From Burkholderiaceae bacterium (GTDB taxonomy: Bacteria; Pseudomonadota; Gammaproteobacteria; Burkholderiales; Burkholderiaceae_F): a stretch of 64,000 bases of DNA. The position numbers and the translations under genes are program-made. Location: assembly GCA_022843955.1 (NCBI GenBank), contig JALHMQ010000016.1:44929-108928 (forward strand), read 5' to 3'. The notes beneath the pieces were generated by a model. The model saw only the letters and a program-made list of their open reading frames with translations, was not told the DNA's origin and searched no databases. Positions 8,459-21,168 of the stretch are shown one piece after another. How positions within the stretch are numbered: position 1 is the stretch's first letter; every line of letters begins with the position of its first letter.

Positions 8459-9277
8459 ATGGCCGACACCGAGGCGTTGCATCCACTGCGGCCGTTCCTG
8501 CGCAACTGGGTGTGGGAACACGGGCAGGTGGGCACGCGCTACCTGGATTGCGCGAGCGGCGAGCTGAGGTTCGACGACGGCCGCAAGGCGCGCTTCGCCG
8601 ACGGCGAGGTGTTCCACGTGTCGCTCGCCGCGGAGGCCGACGAGGCCACCCACGGCGCCGGCCCGGTGATCCGCGACGGCGCGCTGGCGCGCTTTCTGCA
8701 CGCTGCGCAAGGCGGGCGGCCCGACGACGCCGGCTCGCCCGCCGACATGCAGCGCGCGGTGCAGGATTGCCTCGACCTGGCGCTGGTGTGCGCCTATCAG
8801 CCGCAAGCGCGCGCGGCGCAGGCGCGCTTCGCGCAGGAGGCGCTGTTCGACCACGAGATCCGCGCCGAGGTGATCGCCGAGATCCGCCGCAGCTACGTGG
8901 CGCTGCGCGAGCAGCTGGCGCTGTATGACTTCACCGTCTTCTATGGCCTGCCGACGCCGCTGTTGATCACCGAGACGCCGTTCATCGACTGGCGCGTGCG
9001 CGCCAAGCCGGCGCAGCCGTTCGTCTCGCTGCCGCTGGGCCCGTACTGCCTGCTGGTGGGCACGCCCTCCGGCAAGAAGAGCAAGGTGGGGCCGGTACTT
9101 TGGAAAACCGGCGTGACGCTCGGCCCGCTGAAGGACCACAACCGGCTGCTGGTCGAGAGCGCCAGCGCGTGGATCGTGGCGACCACGGACGAGCAGCTGA
9201 CGGCGGTGCAAGGGCGGTTCGCGCCGCCCGTGGCGGACGCCGCGGCGGCAAAGACCGCTGCGAGCGGTCGACCTTAG
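8459..9277 (+). CDS. Unknown protein, possibly DUF4238-like
   Basis: A 272-residue soluble protein divergent from the RIO kinase. The layout has an N-terminal 'FLRNWVWEHGQVGTRYL' segment, a helical middle ('HEIRAEVIAEIRRSYVALREQLALYDFTVFY'), then a beta segment ('LLITETPFIDWRV', 'FVSLPLGPYCLLVG'). It is reminiscent of DUF4238 proteins, in which a helical domain precedes a strand carrying a conserved Asp/Pro and a 'PLGP' type turn, but I regard this as a weak resemblance. Convergent with gyrB. Confidence 0.6.
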   Translation: MADTEALHPLRPFLRNWVWEHGQVGTRYLDCASGELRFDDGRKARFADGEVFHVSLAAEADEATHGAGPVIRDGALARFLHAAQGGRPDDAGSPADMQRAVQDCLDLALVCAYQPQARAAQARFAQEALFDHEIRAEVIAEIRRSYVALREQLALYDFTVFYGLPTPLLITETPFIDWRVRAKPAQPFVSLPLGPYCLLVGTPSGKKSKVGPVLWKTGVTLGPLKDHNRLLVESASAWIVATTDEQLTAVQGRFAPPVADAAAAKTAASGRP

Positions 9278-9445
9278 CCACGTCTGGCCGTGCAGCCCGT
9301 GCGCCGCGCGACTCGGAGACACGCACCAGTCGATTTGGCGACGCGCCTGACCGATGGGCCAAATCAGCGGGTCGAGCGGGGGTCGAGCTGCCGGTCTGCG
9401 CCAGGCGCAGTAGCTGGCGGATCACGTACAAGCAATTCTTTCCTC

Positions 9446-13220
<3,775 letters not shown>

Positions 13221-13500
13221 TTGTTTTTCTTCCTTCTCAATAGGACTAGTAGTTAATAGGCTTCGTCTAACGTGGGGACAACCGGGACTTCTGCTATCGG
13301 TTCAACCACTTGGATCGCGGCAAACACTGTGGGCAAGGTGGCTTGGCAGCACCGCACAGCCTGTGGAGCAAATGCACAACTTCGCCCGAGCACCCGCATG
13401 GACCAGGACTTCGGCCCAGTTGTTCGCCTCGCTGCACAGGCTGTCCCGCCGTGATCCACAGGTTGCACACAGGGTCTTCATGCGCCCGCTCAGCCCTCGA
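13221..13500. promoter_or_regulatory. dnaA-dnaN spacer with degenerate DnaA-box-like sites
   Basis: This 280-bp spacer carries several near matches to the DnaA box TTATCCACA or its complement TGTGGATAA: TGTGGGCAA at 13328, TGTGGAGCA at 13362, TGATCCACA at 13452 and TTGCACACA at 13463. None is perfect, and each carries one or two changes. It could be a secondary origin element or a site for DnaA-dependent control of dnaN. Confidence 0.45.
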
Positions 13501-14922
13501 TCAACCCTTCAGCGACTGGTCGAGCACGTGCAGCGCGTGATTTAGTTCGCTGTCATTGATGCGCGCGCTGCCGATCTTGCGTACCGCGTGCAGCACCGTG
13601 GTGTGGTCGCGCCCGCCGAACAACTCACCGATCTCGGGCAGGCTCTTTTGCGTGAGTTCCTTGGCCAGGTACATCGCCACCTGACGCGGCATGGCGATGT
13701 TCGACGGTCGCCGCTTGCTGTACATGTCGGCGACCTTGATCTTGTAGTAATCGGCCACCGTCTTCTGGATCAACTCGACCGTGATCTGGCCGGTGGAGGC
13801 ACCGAGCACGTCGCGCAGTGCCTCGCGCGCCACCTCCACCGTGATGGTGCGCGCATGAAATGCCGCGAATGCCAGGATGCTGCGCAGCGCGCCTTCCAGC
13901 TCACGAACGTTGCTGCGCAGGTTCTTGGCGATGAAAAACGCCACGTCTTCCTGCAGTGGAAAGTTTTCCAGCTCCGCCTTCTTGAGCAGGATCGCCACCC
14001 GCATTTCGAGTTCGGGCGGCTCGATCGACACCGTGAGCCCCGATGAAAAGCGCGACACCAGCCGATCCTCGATGTCGTTGAGTTCCTTCGGATAGCGGTC
14101 GCTGGTGATGATGATCTGCTTGCGACCCGCCACCAGGGCCTCGAACGCGTAGAAGAACTCTTCCTGCGTGCGGCTCTTGCCGGCAAAAAACTGAATGTCG
14201 TCGATCAGCAGCAGATCGAGCGAGTGGTAATAGCGCTTGAAGTCGTCGAACGACTTGCGCTGGTAGGCGCGCACCACGTCGCTCACGTACTGCTCGGCGT
14301 GGATGTAGCGCACGCGCGCATCGGGCTTGCGGGCGAGGATCGCATTGCCGACCGCATGCACCAGGTGAGTCTTGCCCAGTCCCACGCCGCCATACAGGAA
14401 CAGCGGGTTGTACGAGCCGCCCGGGTTCTCGGCCACCTGCATGGCTGCTGCGCGTGCCAGCTGGTTGGCCTTGCCCGTGACGAACGTGTCGAACGACAGC
14501 GAGTCGTTGATGCGCGCACGCTCGAATTGATCGGGCGCGGCGAACTGGTTGCCGTTGGTGGATGGCGCGGCTGTCCCGTGGGGGGTCGCCGAACTGCTGT
14601 TGGCCGCGCTGACGTTGGTGGTAGCGAAGGTGGTGCCGTTGGCTGCATCCGCCGTGGCGGTTGCGGAAGCGGCGTCGATCGCCTCGACCTCGAACACCAC
14701 GTCGACCGGCCGCTTGAGGACGTTGGTGGCGGCGTCCTGGATGCGCTTGGCAAACTGCGCGCGCACCGCATCCAGCTTGGTGCGATTGGGCGCGCCGATG
14801 CGCAGCTTGCCGCTGGCGGCGTCGTACTCGATCGCTTTCAAGGGTTTGATCCAGGCGGAGAACTGCTGCGGGGTCATTTCGCGTTCGAGAAGTCGCGAGC
14901 AGTCGTGCCAGAAATGAAGCAT
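13501..14922 (-). CDS. dnaA: Chromosomal replication initiator DnaA
   Basis: DnaA of 473 residues, which binds oriC boxes and melts the origin. Domain I (1-80) begins '[28 protein letters not shown]'. Domain II is a Thr/Ser/Ala-rich linker (about 85-140). The AAA+ domain III has Walker A '[16 protein letters not shown]', Walker B '[13 protein letters not shown]' and sensor regions. The C-terminal helix-turn-helix carries the DnaA signature '[16 protein letters not shown]'. The gene is transcribed leftwards away from the oriC-like region that separates it from rpmH. Confidence 0.98.
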   Translation of the reverse strand: MLHFWHDCSRLLEREMTPQQFSAWIKPLKAIEYDAASGKLRIGAPNRTKLDAVRAQFAKRIQDAATNVLKRPVDVVFEVEAIDAASATATADAANGTTFATTNVSAANSSSATPHGTAAPSTNGNQFAAPDQFERARINDSLSFDTFVTGKANQLARAAAMQVAENPGGSYNPLFLYGGVGLGKTHLVHAVGNAILARKPDARVRYIHAEQYVSDVVRAYQRKSFDDFKRYYHSLDLLLIDDIQFFAGKSRTQEEFFYAFEALVAGRKQIIITSDRYPKELNDIEDRLVSRFSSGLTVSIEPPELEMRVAILLKKAELENFPLQEDVAFFIAKNLRSNVRELEGALRSILAFAAFHARTITVEVAREALRDVLGASTGQITVELIQKTVADYYKIKVADMYSKRRPSNIAMPRQVAMYLAKELTQKSLPEIGELFGGRDHTTVLHAVRKIGSARINDSELNHALHVLDQSLKG

Positions 14923-15162
14923 GTGTTTGTCTTCCGCCAGTCGACTCGCGGCACGGGGTGCCGGGGCCGATATCTGTGGGGTGCGGCACCTCGATCAGTG
15001 CCGTCTCCGTGTTTTGGAATGCGCAGCGAGTCCGAAAAAGCAGGCCGCCGCACGCTGTTCTTGTCGCTGGACCGGGGGCGACCCTGCGGCGTCCGGGGGG
15101 GAACGCATCATGGGGACCTCATGAGCCAACGAAGCCGGCGAGTTTACCGTCCCGGACCGTAG

Positions 15163-15171
15163 TTATCCACA
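15163..15171 (+). promoter_or_regulatory. DnaA box, perfect (TTATCCACA)
   Basis: An exact match to the consensus 9-mer, on the top strand in the dnaA-rpmH spacer, about 240 bp upstream of the dnaA start. Confidence 0.9.
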
Positions 15172-15307
15172 GGCCCCCCAGTCATTGCGCAGGGAATGAG
15201 CAGGCAGGGCGGACTGGAAACAATCGGTCTGGCCGACAGTGATCGCAAACAAACGGCCGGAGTGGCCGTGTCGCTGAGGGCAAAAATTTGGCGACCGGAG
15301 ATAAGCC

Positions 15308-15316
15308 TGTGGATAA
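15308..15316 (-). promoter_or_regulatory. DnaA box, perfect (TGTGGATAA on top strand)
   Basis: An exact reverse-oriented consensus box, 137 bp from and facing the box at 15163. A further weak box (TGTGGAGGG) follows at 15340. Confidence 0.9.
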
Positions 15317-15492
15317 ACCAGGGATAACCGCGGCTTGCCTGTGGAGGGCACGCGGACAACCCTTGCCGACTGTCTGGTGGGGCCTGCGTTTGACGCGTAG
15401 GTCACGGATCGCGTCTAATGTCAGGCTTTTTTCGCGTCGCCGCCGGGCGGGTGTAGAAGGCGTATCGGCGCAGGCAGAACCAGCTGGTTAAT

Positions 15493-15523
15493 AACGTCGC
15501 TGAACGTCACTGCTAACGTCACT
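15493..15523 (+). repeat. Three iterated 9-bp motifs AACGTC(A/G)CT
   Basis: Copies at 15493-15501, 15503-15511 and 15515-15523, spaced 10 and 12 bp start to start, all in the same orientation. This is about one helical turn, as expected for cooperative binding of a protein on one face of the DNA. They lie about 180 bp upstream of rpmH. Confidence 0.75.
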
Positions 15524-15704
15524 TACGGGCGTCGCCTGTGTCCGATGCGGTTGAATCGGCACAGGGCTGACGGCTTGAATCCGTTGGTCAGGTGCGGTGG
15601 CGGGTAACCGTCGCGGCAGCGGGTCGGCGCCTGCGAAGCAGCGCGCCCGCGCATCGAAGCGCCGCTGCTTGCCGCAATCGAATTCCATTGAAAGGTAGAG
15701 AAAC

Positions 15705-15845
15705 ATGGCCACCAAACGCACGTATCAGCCGTCGGTCGTGAAGCGCAAGCGCACGCACGGCTTCCTCGTCCGCATGAAGACCCGCGGCGGGCGTGCCGTC
15801 ATCGCCGCGCGTCGTGCCAAGGGCCGCAAGCGGCTCGCCGCCTGA
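15705..15845 (+). CDS. rpmH: 50S ribosomal protein bL34
   Basis: A 46-residue very basic ribosomal protein beginning '[20 protein letters not shown]' and ending '[11 protein letters not shown]', both classic L34 features. ATG 15705 follows AAAGGTAGAG. It begins two residues earlier than the common MKRT start. First gene of the rightward rpmH-rnpA-yidD-yidC block. Its 3' end overlaps the likely rnpA start. Confidence 0.98.
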   Translation: MATKRTYQPSVVKRKRTHGFLVRMKTRGGRAVIAARRAKGRKRLAA

Positions 15846-16389
15846 ACTGCCGACGCTGTCTGCTGCCCGCGTCGATTACCCGCCCGCCCGCCGGCTGCGC
15901 ACGCCAGCGCAGTTCGCGGCGACCGTCGGTCGCGAGGGCGAACCGGTCGAGGCAATCCGCTGGCGCAGCGGGCGTCGTTTCATTGCAGCGCAAGCTCGCA
16001 TCGCACCCATGACGTCGCCTGCGGTCGACGTGCCTGACCCGCTGCTGCCCGCGGCGGCGACGGCTCTCGTACGCGGCGCGGTCCCGCGCAGCCGCTTTGG
16101 CATCACGGTGGGCAAGCGCAATGCGCGTCTGGCGGTGGATCGTGCGTTGATCAAACGGGTGCTGCGCGAAGCGGCGCGCCACGCCGCGCCTGCGCTGGAT
16201 GCCGCGGCCGGCGATCGACAGGTCGACGTCGTCTTGCGCCTGAAGGCCCCGTGTCCGTCCAAGACCACCATGCCGCGACCGCAACTCAAGAAGCTGTTGC
16301 GCCAGGAAGCCGACGAGCTGCTCGCGCAACTGGCAGTCGCGCTGCGCCGCCCGGCCGCGGTCGCGCCGACCGCGGATGGGGCGCCATGA
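15793..16389 (+). CDS. rnpA: Ribonuclease P protein component
   Basis: The protein subunit of RNase P, which assists the catalytic RNA in 5' maturation of tRNA. The RNA-binding core '[30 protein letters not shown]' (split here around Asp-Arg-Ala) corresponds to the RNR signature, in a degenerate form. The N-terminal '[20 protein letters not shown]' matches the usual first helix and strand. The only in-frame start codons upstream of this conserved part are GTG 15793 and GTG 15814, both inside rpmH, so the genes overlap by 32-53 bp. With GTG 15793 the protein is 198 residues. Its TGA overlaps the yidD ATG (ATGA). Confidence 0.9.
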   Translation: MPSSPRVVPRAASGSPPELPTLSAARVDYPPARRLRTPAQFAATVGREGEPVEAIRWRSGRRFIAAQARIAPMTSPAVDVPDPLLPAAATALVRGAVPRSRFGITVGKRNARLAVDRALIKRVLREAARHAAPALDAAAGDRQVDVVLRLKAPCPSKTTMPRPQLKKLLRQEADELLAQLAVALRRPAAVAPTADGAP

Positions 16390-16694
16390 AGGTGGTGCTG
16401 CTGGCGCTGCTGCGCGCATACCGCTTCCTGCTGTCGCCGTGGCTTGGCAACAGCTGCCGCTTCTGGCCGACCTGCTCCGCTTACGCGATGGAGGCGATCG
16501 AAACGCACGGCGCCGCCCGCGGCAGCTGGATGATGGTGACGCGACTGGCACGCTGCCATCCGTACAGTCGCGGCGGCGTGGATCCGGTGCCGGCACAGTT
16601 CCGCTGGCGCTGCTGGTGTCCGCAGCACGCCGCCGATGACGCTGCCGCCCCGCGCCTGTTTGCCGCCGCCCGCGACCCCGACCCGTCCGCGTGA
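16386..16694 (+). CDS. yidD: Membrane protein insertion efficiency factor YidD
   Basis: A 102-residue small membrane-associated protein. The conserved core is '[36 protein letters not shown]' (two pieces here: [14 protein letters not shown] and [12 protein letters not shown]) followed by '[17 protein letters not shown]'. YidD assists YidC-dependent insertion. The C-terminal 25 residues are an Ala/Pro/Asp-rich extension. The start codon overlaps the rnpA stop, indicating translational coupling. Confidence 0.96.
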   Translation: MKVVLLALLRAYRFLLSPWLGNSCRFWPTCSAYAMEAIETHGAARGSWMMVTRLARCHPYSRGGVDPVPAQFRWRCWCPQHAADDAAAPRLFAAARDPDPSA

Positions 16695-16766
16695 CGCTCC
16701 GCGCGTCCGCGCTTCCGACCCTCCCCCGACCTCCGCCCTGCCGGTACTGCCCGCCGAAAGCTGCAC

Positions 16767-18512
16767 ATGGATATCCAGCGCACCATCTTGATGATCATCT
16801 TCGGCATGTCGCTGGTGTTCCTCTATGACAACTGGCAGAAAGGTCAGGGTCGGCCGTCGATGTTGAGCGGACCGACCGTGGAGCAGAAGGCCGCGCCGAC
16901 GCCGACCCCAGGCAGCACGGCCACACCGGCGCCGACGGGAGCGGTGCCGGCCGCCGCCTCGGCCCCCGCGGTCCCGGCCCCGGCCGAAGCAGGCGCCATC
17001 GCGGCGGCGCCGGCGGCCGCGGCCGCCCCCGCCGAGCGCGTGCGCATTGAGACTGATCGCATGCGGGTGGAGATCGATCCGACCGGCGCCGTGGTTGCGC
17101 GCGTCGAGTTGGTGCAGCAGACCGTGGCGCCGGACTGGACCGCCGCCGGACTGGTTGGAATCGTGACCGGCAAGAAGCACGATCCGAGCGCCAAGGTGGT
17201 TCTGCTGGAGTCGAACAAGAACCGCGTCTATCTGGCGCGCACCGGCTTGACCGGGCCGGCGGGCGCCCGCCTGCCGAACCACCTCACGCCGTTTACCCCG
17301 GTTGCTGGCCCGCGCGAGTTGGCGCCGGGGCAGGACACCCTCGAAGTGAAGTTCGAGGCAGTCGCTGGCGGGATGAAGGTCGTCAAGACGTACGTGTTCA
17401 AGCGGGGCACCTACGCGGTGGAAGTCAGGCATGACATCGAGAACGTGGGCGATGCGCCAGTGACGCCGTCGATTTACCTGCAGCTTGTGCGTGACGGCAA
17501 CAAGCCCGAGGGCGAGAGCGTCCTGTACTACACGTTCACCGGCCCGGCGGTCTTCAGCGAGGCGCAGAAGTTCCAGAAGATCAACTTCAGCGACATCGAG
17601 AAGAACAAGCAAAGCCATATCGGCGAGGCGAAAGAAGGCTGGATCGCGATGATCCAGCACTACTTCGTCTCCGCCTGGGTCCCGGAGCAGGGCCGCTTTC
17701 GCGAGGTGCGCACTGCGCTCGATGGCCCCAACCTGTACTCGGTGTCCACCGTGATGCCGCTGGATGCCGTGGCGCCGGGGGCGACGGCCTCGAGCAAGGC
17801 CACGCTGTGGGTCGGGCCGCAGGACCAGGAGCAACTCGTGGCGATCGCCCCGGGGCTCGATCTGGTGGTCGACTACGGCTGGCTCACCTTCCTGTCGAAG
17901 CCGCTGTTCTGGCTGCTGCAGTTCCTGCACGGGCTGGTCGCCAACTGGGGCTGGGCGATCGTGCTGCTGACGATCATGGTGAAGGCGGCGTTCTATCCGC
18001 TGTCGGCGGCCAGCTACCGCAGCATGGCGAAGATGAAGGAAGTCACGCCGCGCCTGATGAAGTTGCGTGAGCAGTACGGCAACGACAAGCAGAAGCTGAA
18101 CACGGCGATGATGGAGCTGTACAAGAACGAGAAGATCAACCCGCTCGGCGGCTGCCTGCCGATCCTGGTGCAGATCCCCGTGTTCATCGCTCTTTACTGG
18201 GTGCTGCTGGCGAGCGTGGAGATGCGCAACCAGCCGTGGATGCTGTGGGTGCAGGATCTCGCCACGCCCGATCCCTGGTTCATCCTGCCGGTGCTGATGA
18301 TGGCCAGCATGTGGTTCCAGTACAAGCTCAACCCCGTGCCGCCGGACCCGGTGCAGGCGAAGGTGATGGCGGCGATGCCATTCATCTTCGGCGTGATGTT
18401 CTTCTTCTTTCCGGCAGGTCTGGTGCTCTACTGGCTGGTCAACAACTGCATCTCGATCGCGCAGCAGTGGTACGTGACCAAGCAGATCCAGAACGCGCGG
18501 GCCGTGGGGTGA
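16767..18512 (+). CDS. yidC: Membrane protein insertase YidC
   Basis: YidC/Oxa1-family insertase of 581 residues acting in the inner membrane, alone or with SecYEG. An N-terminal transmembrane anchor ('MDIQRTILMIIFGMSLVFLYDNW') precedes an Ala/Pro/Thr-rich linker (about 40-85), the large periplasmic P1 domain (about 85-360), and the conserved core of five membrane segments with 'YPLSAASYRSMAKMKEVTPRL' and the C-terminal 'FFPAGLVLYWLVNNCISIAQQW'. It follows yidD by 72 bp in the same block. Confidence 0.98.
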   Translation: MDIQRTILMIIFGMSLVFLYDNWQKGQGRPSMLSGPTVEQKAAPTPTPGSTATPAPTGAVPAAASAPAVPAPAEAGAIAAAPAAAAAPAERVRIETDRMRVEIDPTGAVVARVELVQQTVAPDWTAAGLVGIVTGKKHDPSAKVVLLESNKNRVYLARTGLTGPAGARLPNHLTPFTPVAGPRELAPGQDTLEVKFEAVAGGMKVVKTYVFKRGTYAVEVRHDIENVGDAPVTPSIYLQLVRDGNKPEGESVLYYTFTGPAVFSEAQKFQKINFSDIEKNKQSHIGEAKEGWIAMIQHYFVSAWVPEQGRFREVRTALDGPNLYSVSTVMPLDAVAPGATASSKATLWVGPQDQEQLVAIAPGLDLVVDYGWLTFLSKPLFWLLQFLHGLVANWGWAIVLLTIMVKAAFYPLSAASYRSMAKMKEVTPRLMKLREQYGNDKQKLNTAMMELYKNEKINPLGGCLPILVQIPVFIALYWVLLASVEMRNQPWMLWVQDLATPDPWFILPVLMMASMWFQYKLNPVPPDPVQAKVMAAMPFIFGVMFFFFPAGLVLYWLVNNCISIAQQWYVTKQIQNARAVG

Positions 18513-18525
18513 TCGCGATGAGGTG

Positions 18526-18608
18526 TACGCGAGCCTTCGGCTCGCCCGCCCACCTCATCGCGGATTAGTCGGTTCAACTTCGATGGCGAAGCCACGCGAA
18601 GTTGAATA
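18526..18608. repeat. Two adjacent hairpins downstream of yidC, divergent relative of the dispersed element
   Basis: Hairpin 1 is CGATGAGGTG ... CACCTCATCG with the internal GGTGTACGCG motif seen in the other copies. After a spacer containing GATTAGTCGG, hairpin 2 has the stem TTCAACTT / AAGTTGAA around a 20-bp loop. The order and spacing match the dispersed element, but the conserved loop TTCGGAGCGGCCGGGC is not preserved. It may also serve as the yidC terminator, although no T run follows. Confidence 0.5.
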
Positions 18609-18658
18609 GGTGGCTGGCTGCACGTTGTTGCGCCAGCCACGTGTGGGCGGCGGCGCGC

Positions 18659-19210
18659 TCAGTGCCGCACGAGGTTGTGGATCTTGGCGTCGCGGCCGCC
18701 TTTGGTGCACATGCAGCAGGCCTGCGGCCACGGCGGGCAGGGCTGGGCGCACAGGCAGCGGCCGCCTTCGCCTGACTCCATTTCGCGCCAGCTCTGGCGC
18801 GCGGTGGCGGTTTCGAGCACTTCTCGCACCGAAGGCGGACGGCGCAGCCGCTCGCCTTCGATCACGACCCGTTCGAGTACTTGATCGGCGGTCTGCGTTG
18901 GTGCCAACCCAGGCGTTGCGGCGGTCGCGGCTGGCGTTGCCGGCGGCACGGCGGCGCAGGCGCGATGGACGATCGACGTGCAGGCGGACAGGTGGGGCGC
19001 AGCGCGCTCGCGCGGCACCGTGATGTCGAGCGGGCGGAGCGTGTCGGCCGTGGCGAGCGGTTCGGCCGGCGGCTCGCCGCGGGTTGCCGAAGCGGGCAGC
19101 GCGAGCGCTGCAAGGAGCACGACGAGCGCGAGGGCGGCGTGGGCAAGCGGCAGGTGGCGCAAGCGCGCGGTCAGGCGGGCGGTCAGGCGGGCGGTCGACG
19201 CCGCCGTCAC
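18659..19210 (-). CDS. Exported protein with Cys-rich C-terminal tail
   Basis: A 183-residue protein starting at GTG 19210, whose GTGA overlaps the stop of the upstream small membrane protein. The signal peptide covers about residues 1-43 ('LALVVLLAALALPASATR' at its end). The mature chain has three cysteines in a Ser/Ala/Pro-rich region, a hydrophilic 'QVLERVVIEGERLRRPPSVREVLE' segment, and a C-terminal tail with C-x-C-x3-C-x6-C-C-x-C spacing ending 'HNLVRH'. Such a tail could bind metal or form disulfides. I know no family for it. It stands against the direction of yidC and mnmE. Confidence 0.65.
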   Translation of the reverse strand: MTAASTARLTARLTARLRHLPLAHAALALVVLLAALALPASATRGEPPAEPLATADTLRPLDITVPRERAAPHLSACTSIVHRACAAVPPATPAATAATPGLAPTQTADQVLERVVIEGERLRRPPSVREVLETATARQSWREMESGEGGRCLCAQPCPPWPQACCMCTKGGRDAKIHNLVRH

Positions 19211-19500
19211 CGGCGCCGACTCGCCAGCAGCAGCACCGGCCACAACCAGATCGACAGCGCCCACTTGATGACACGCGCCGGCGAGAAATCGCGCTCGGCC
19301 TCGGCCGTCAGGCGGAAGATCATCACCGCACCGACAATCACGTACAGCACCAGCGCGGTGTAGCTCCACGCGCGGCCGCTGTACTCGAACGGCAGGGCGC
19401 CGCCGATCATCGCCGCGATCAGCACGTTGATGAAGGTGGCGGCCAGCACGCCCAGCAGCGGGCGCATCAGCCGGACCAGAGGGTCGTTGTCGTTGCGCAT
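19207..19500 (-). CDS. Small inner-membrane protein
   Basis: A 97-residue protein with three predicted membrane segments ('LLGVLAATFINVLIAAMIGGAL', 'YTALVLYVIVGAVMIF', 'WALSIWLWPVLLLA') and a basic C-terminus, suggesting a cytoplasmic tail. The stop codon overlaps the GTG start of the exported Cys-tail protein (GTGA), so the two are translationally coupled and likely function together. No family recognised. Confidence 0.7.
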   Translation of the reverse strand: MRNDNDPLVRLMRPLLGVLAATFINVLIAAMIGGALPFEYSGRAWSYTALVLYVIVGAVMIFRLTAEAERDFSPARVIKWALSIWLWPVLLLASRRR

Positions 19501-19639
19501 GCGGACCAGTGTAAGAGGGTGTCGCGCGAGCGGCGGCGCGACCTGCTGTGCTAGGTTTCACTGATCCCCGCGGGCCGCGCCGGCGCCCGCATCACGCCGC
19601 CGCCATCGCTGCTTCCGCAGCCCGCCTGCCGCCTTGCCG

Positions 19640-21049
19640 ATGAATCCCTCCGACCGCGATCCGATCGTCGCCATTGCCACCGCGCCCGGCCGCGGCGGCA
19701 TCGGCGTGGTGCGGGTGAGCGGCGGTGCGCGCACCGATCTGTCGGCGTTGCTGATGGCACTGATCGGGGCTGAACGCGCCGCCCGGGTGCGGCCGCGCGA
19801 GGCCTTGCTGGCGCACTTTGCCGACGCCGCGGGCGAGACGATCGACAGCGGCCTGGTGCTGCTCTTTCCAGCCCCGCATTCGTACACCGGCGAGACGGTG
19901 ATCGAGCTGCAGGGACACGGCGGGCCGGTGGTGCTGCAGATGCTGGTGACGCGCTGCCTGGAGGCCGGCCGCGATCTCGGCCTGCGGCTGGCGCAGCCGG
20001 GCGAGTTCACCCGGCGCGCCTTCCTCAACGACCGCCTCGACCTCGCGCAGGCCGAGGCGGTGGCCGATCTGATCGACGCCTCGACCGCGGCCGCGGTGCG
20101 CTCGGCCAACCGCTCGCTCGCCGGCACTTTCTCGCGCGAGGTACATGCGCTGGCCGAGGCGCTGATCGAGCTGCGCACGCTGGTCGAGGCGACGCTGGAC
20201 TTCCCGGAAGAGGAGATCGACTTCCTGCAGGCCTCGGATGCGCGCGGCCGGCTGGCGCGCGTCGGTGCGCAGCTCGATGCGCTGCTGCGGCGCGCGCAGC
20301 AGGGCGCCCTCCTGCGTGACGGCCTGAACGTGGTGCTGGTGGGCGCGCCGAACGTCGGCAAGTCGAGCCTGCTCAACGCCCTCGCCGGCGACGAGGTGGC
20401 GATCGTCACCGCGATTGCCGGCACCACGCGCGACCGCATTGCGCAGACGGTGCAGGTGCATGGCATTCCGCTGAACATCATCGACACCGCAGGGCTGCGC
20501 GACAGCGCCGACGAGGTCGAGCGCATCGGCATGGCGCGCACGCTGGCCGAGGTGGAGCGCGCCGACGTCGTGCTGCACCTGGTGGATGCCGCGCAGCCGG
20601 CCGCCGATGCCGACGCCCAGGCGCTGGCGCAGATCGAGCCGCGGCTGGCGCGCGGCGTGCCGCTGCTCACGGTGTTCAACAAGGTCGATCTCACCGCCCA
20701 GGCGGCCGGTGCGGATGGCGCGGCGATCCGCCTGTCCGCGCGCACCCATGCCGGCCTCGATGCGCTGCGCGATGCGCTGCTGCGCGTGGCCGGCTGGGAC
20801 GCCGACACGCGCGGCGAGACGGTGTACCTGGCGCGCGAGCGGCAGCTCGATGCGCTGCGCCGCGCGCAGGCGCATCTTGCCGACGCGGCTGAGCGCGCCG
20901 ACATTGCGCACGGCTACGGCAACGCGCAGCTGGAGCTGTTTGCCGAGGAGTTGCGTCTGGCCGCCGATGCGCTCGCCGAGGTGACCGGCGAGTTCAGCGC
21001 CGACGACCTGCTCGGACGCATCTTCAGCCGCTTCTGCATCGGAAAATAG
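19640..21049 (+). CDS. mnmE: tRNA modification GTPase MnmE
   Basis: MnmE (TrmE) of 469 residues, which with MnmG installs the 5-carboxymethylaminomethyl group on wobble uridine. The N-terminal formyl-THF-binding domain starts '[22 protein letters not shown]'. The inserted G domain has '[16 protein letters not shown]' (G1), 'AGTTRDR' (G2), 'DTAGLR' (G3) and 'NKVD' (G4). The protein ends in the invariant 'FCIGK', the catalytic cysteine motif. The ATG at 19640 is preferred over a TTG two codons upstream. It is the final member of the conserved origin-proximal gene block. Confidence 0.97.
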   Translation: MNPSDRDPIVAIATAPGRGGIGVVRVSGGARTDLSALLMALIGAERAARVRPREALLAHFADAAGETIDSGLVLLFPAPHSYTGETVIELQGHGGPVVLQMLVTRCLEAGRDLGLRLAQPGEFTRRAFLNDRLDLAQAEAVADLIDASTAAAVRSANRSLAGTFSREVHALAEALIELRTLVEATLDFPEEEIDFLQASDARGRLARVGAQLDALLRRAQQGALLRDGLNVVLVGAPNVGKSSLLNALAGDEVAIVTAIAGTTRDRIAQTVQVHGIPLNIIDTAGLRDSADEVERIGMARTLAEVERADVVLHLVDAAQPAADADAQALAQIEPRLARGVPLLTVFNKVDLTAQAAGADGAAIRLSARTHAGLDALRDALLRVAGWDADTRGETVYLARERQLDALRRAQAHLADAAERADIAHGYGNAQLELFAEELRLAADALAEVTGEFSADDLLGRIFSRFCIGK

Positions 21050-21168
21050 CGCCCTGGCGGGTCTTGCCGCGCCCGTGAATTGGGGGCATCGTGCGCAGCC
21101 CGCATCGAGGCCACCCGATGCGTCACGACAAGAAGCACAACCGCCTAACACGTCTGGGAGACGCTTTC

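Larger units (their letters stand above)
14923..15704. other. Putative chromosomal origin (oriC) between dnaA and rpmH
   Basis: A 780-bp gene-free region between divergent dnaA and rpmH. It contains two perfect, oppositely oriented DnaA boxes (15163-15171 and 15308-15316), a weaker one at 15340, a short A/T-rich tract (AAAAATTT near 15281) and, closer to rpmH, three copies of a 9-bp motif AACGTC(A/G)CT. The gene context (dnaA/rpmH junction) and boxes together make it the best origin candidate. Promoters for dnaA and rpmH must also lie here, but I cannot place them with confidence. Confidence 0.75.
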
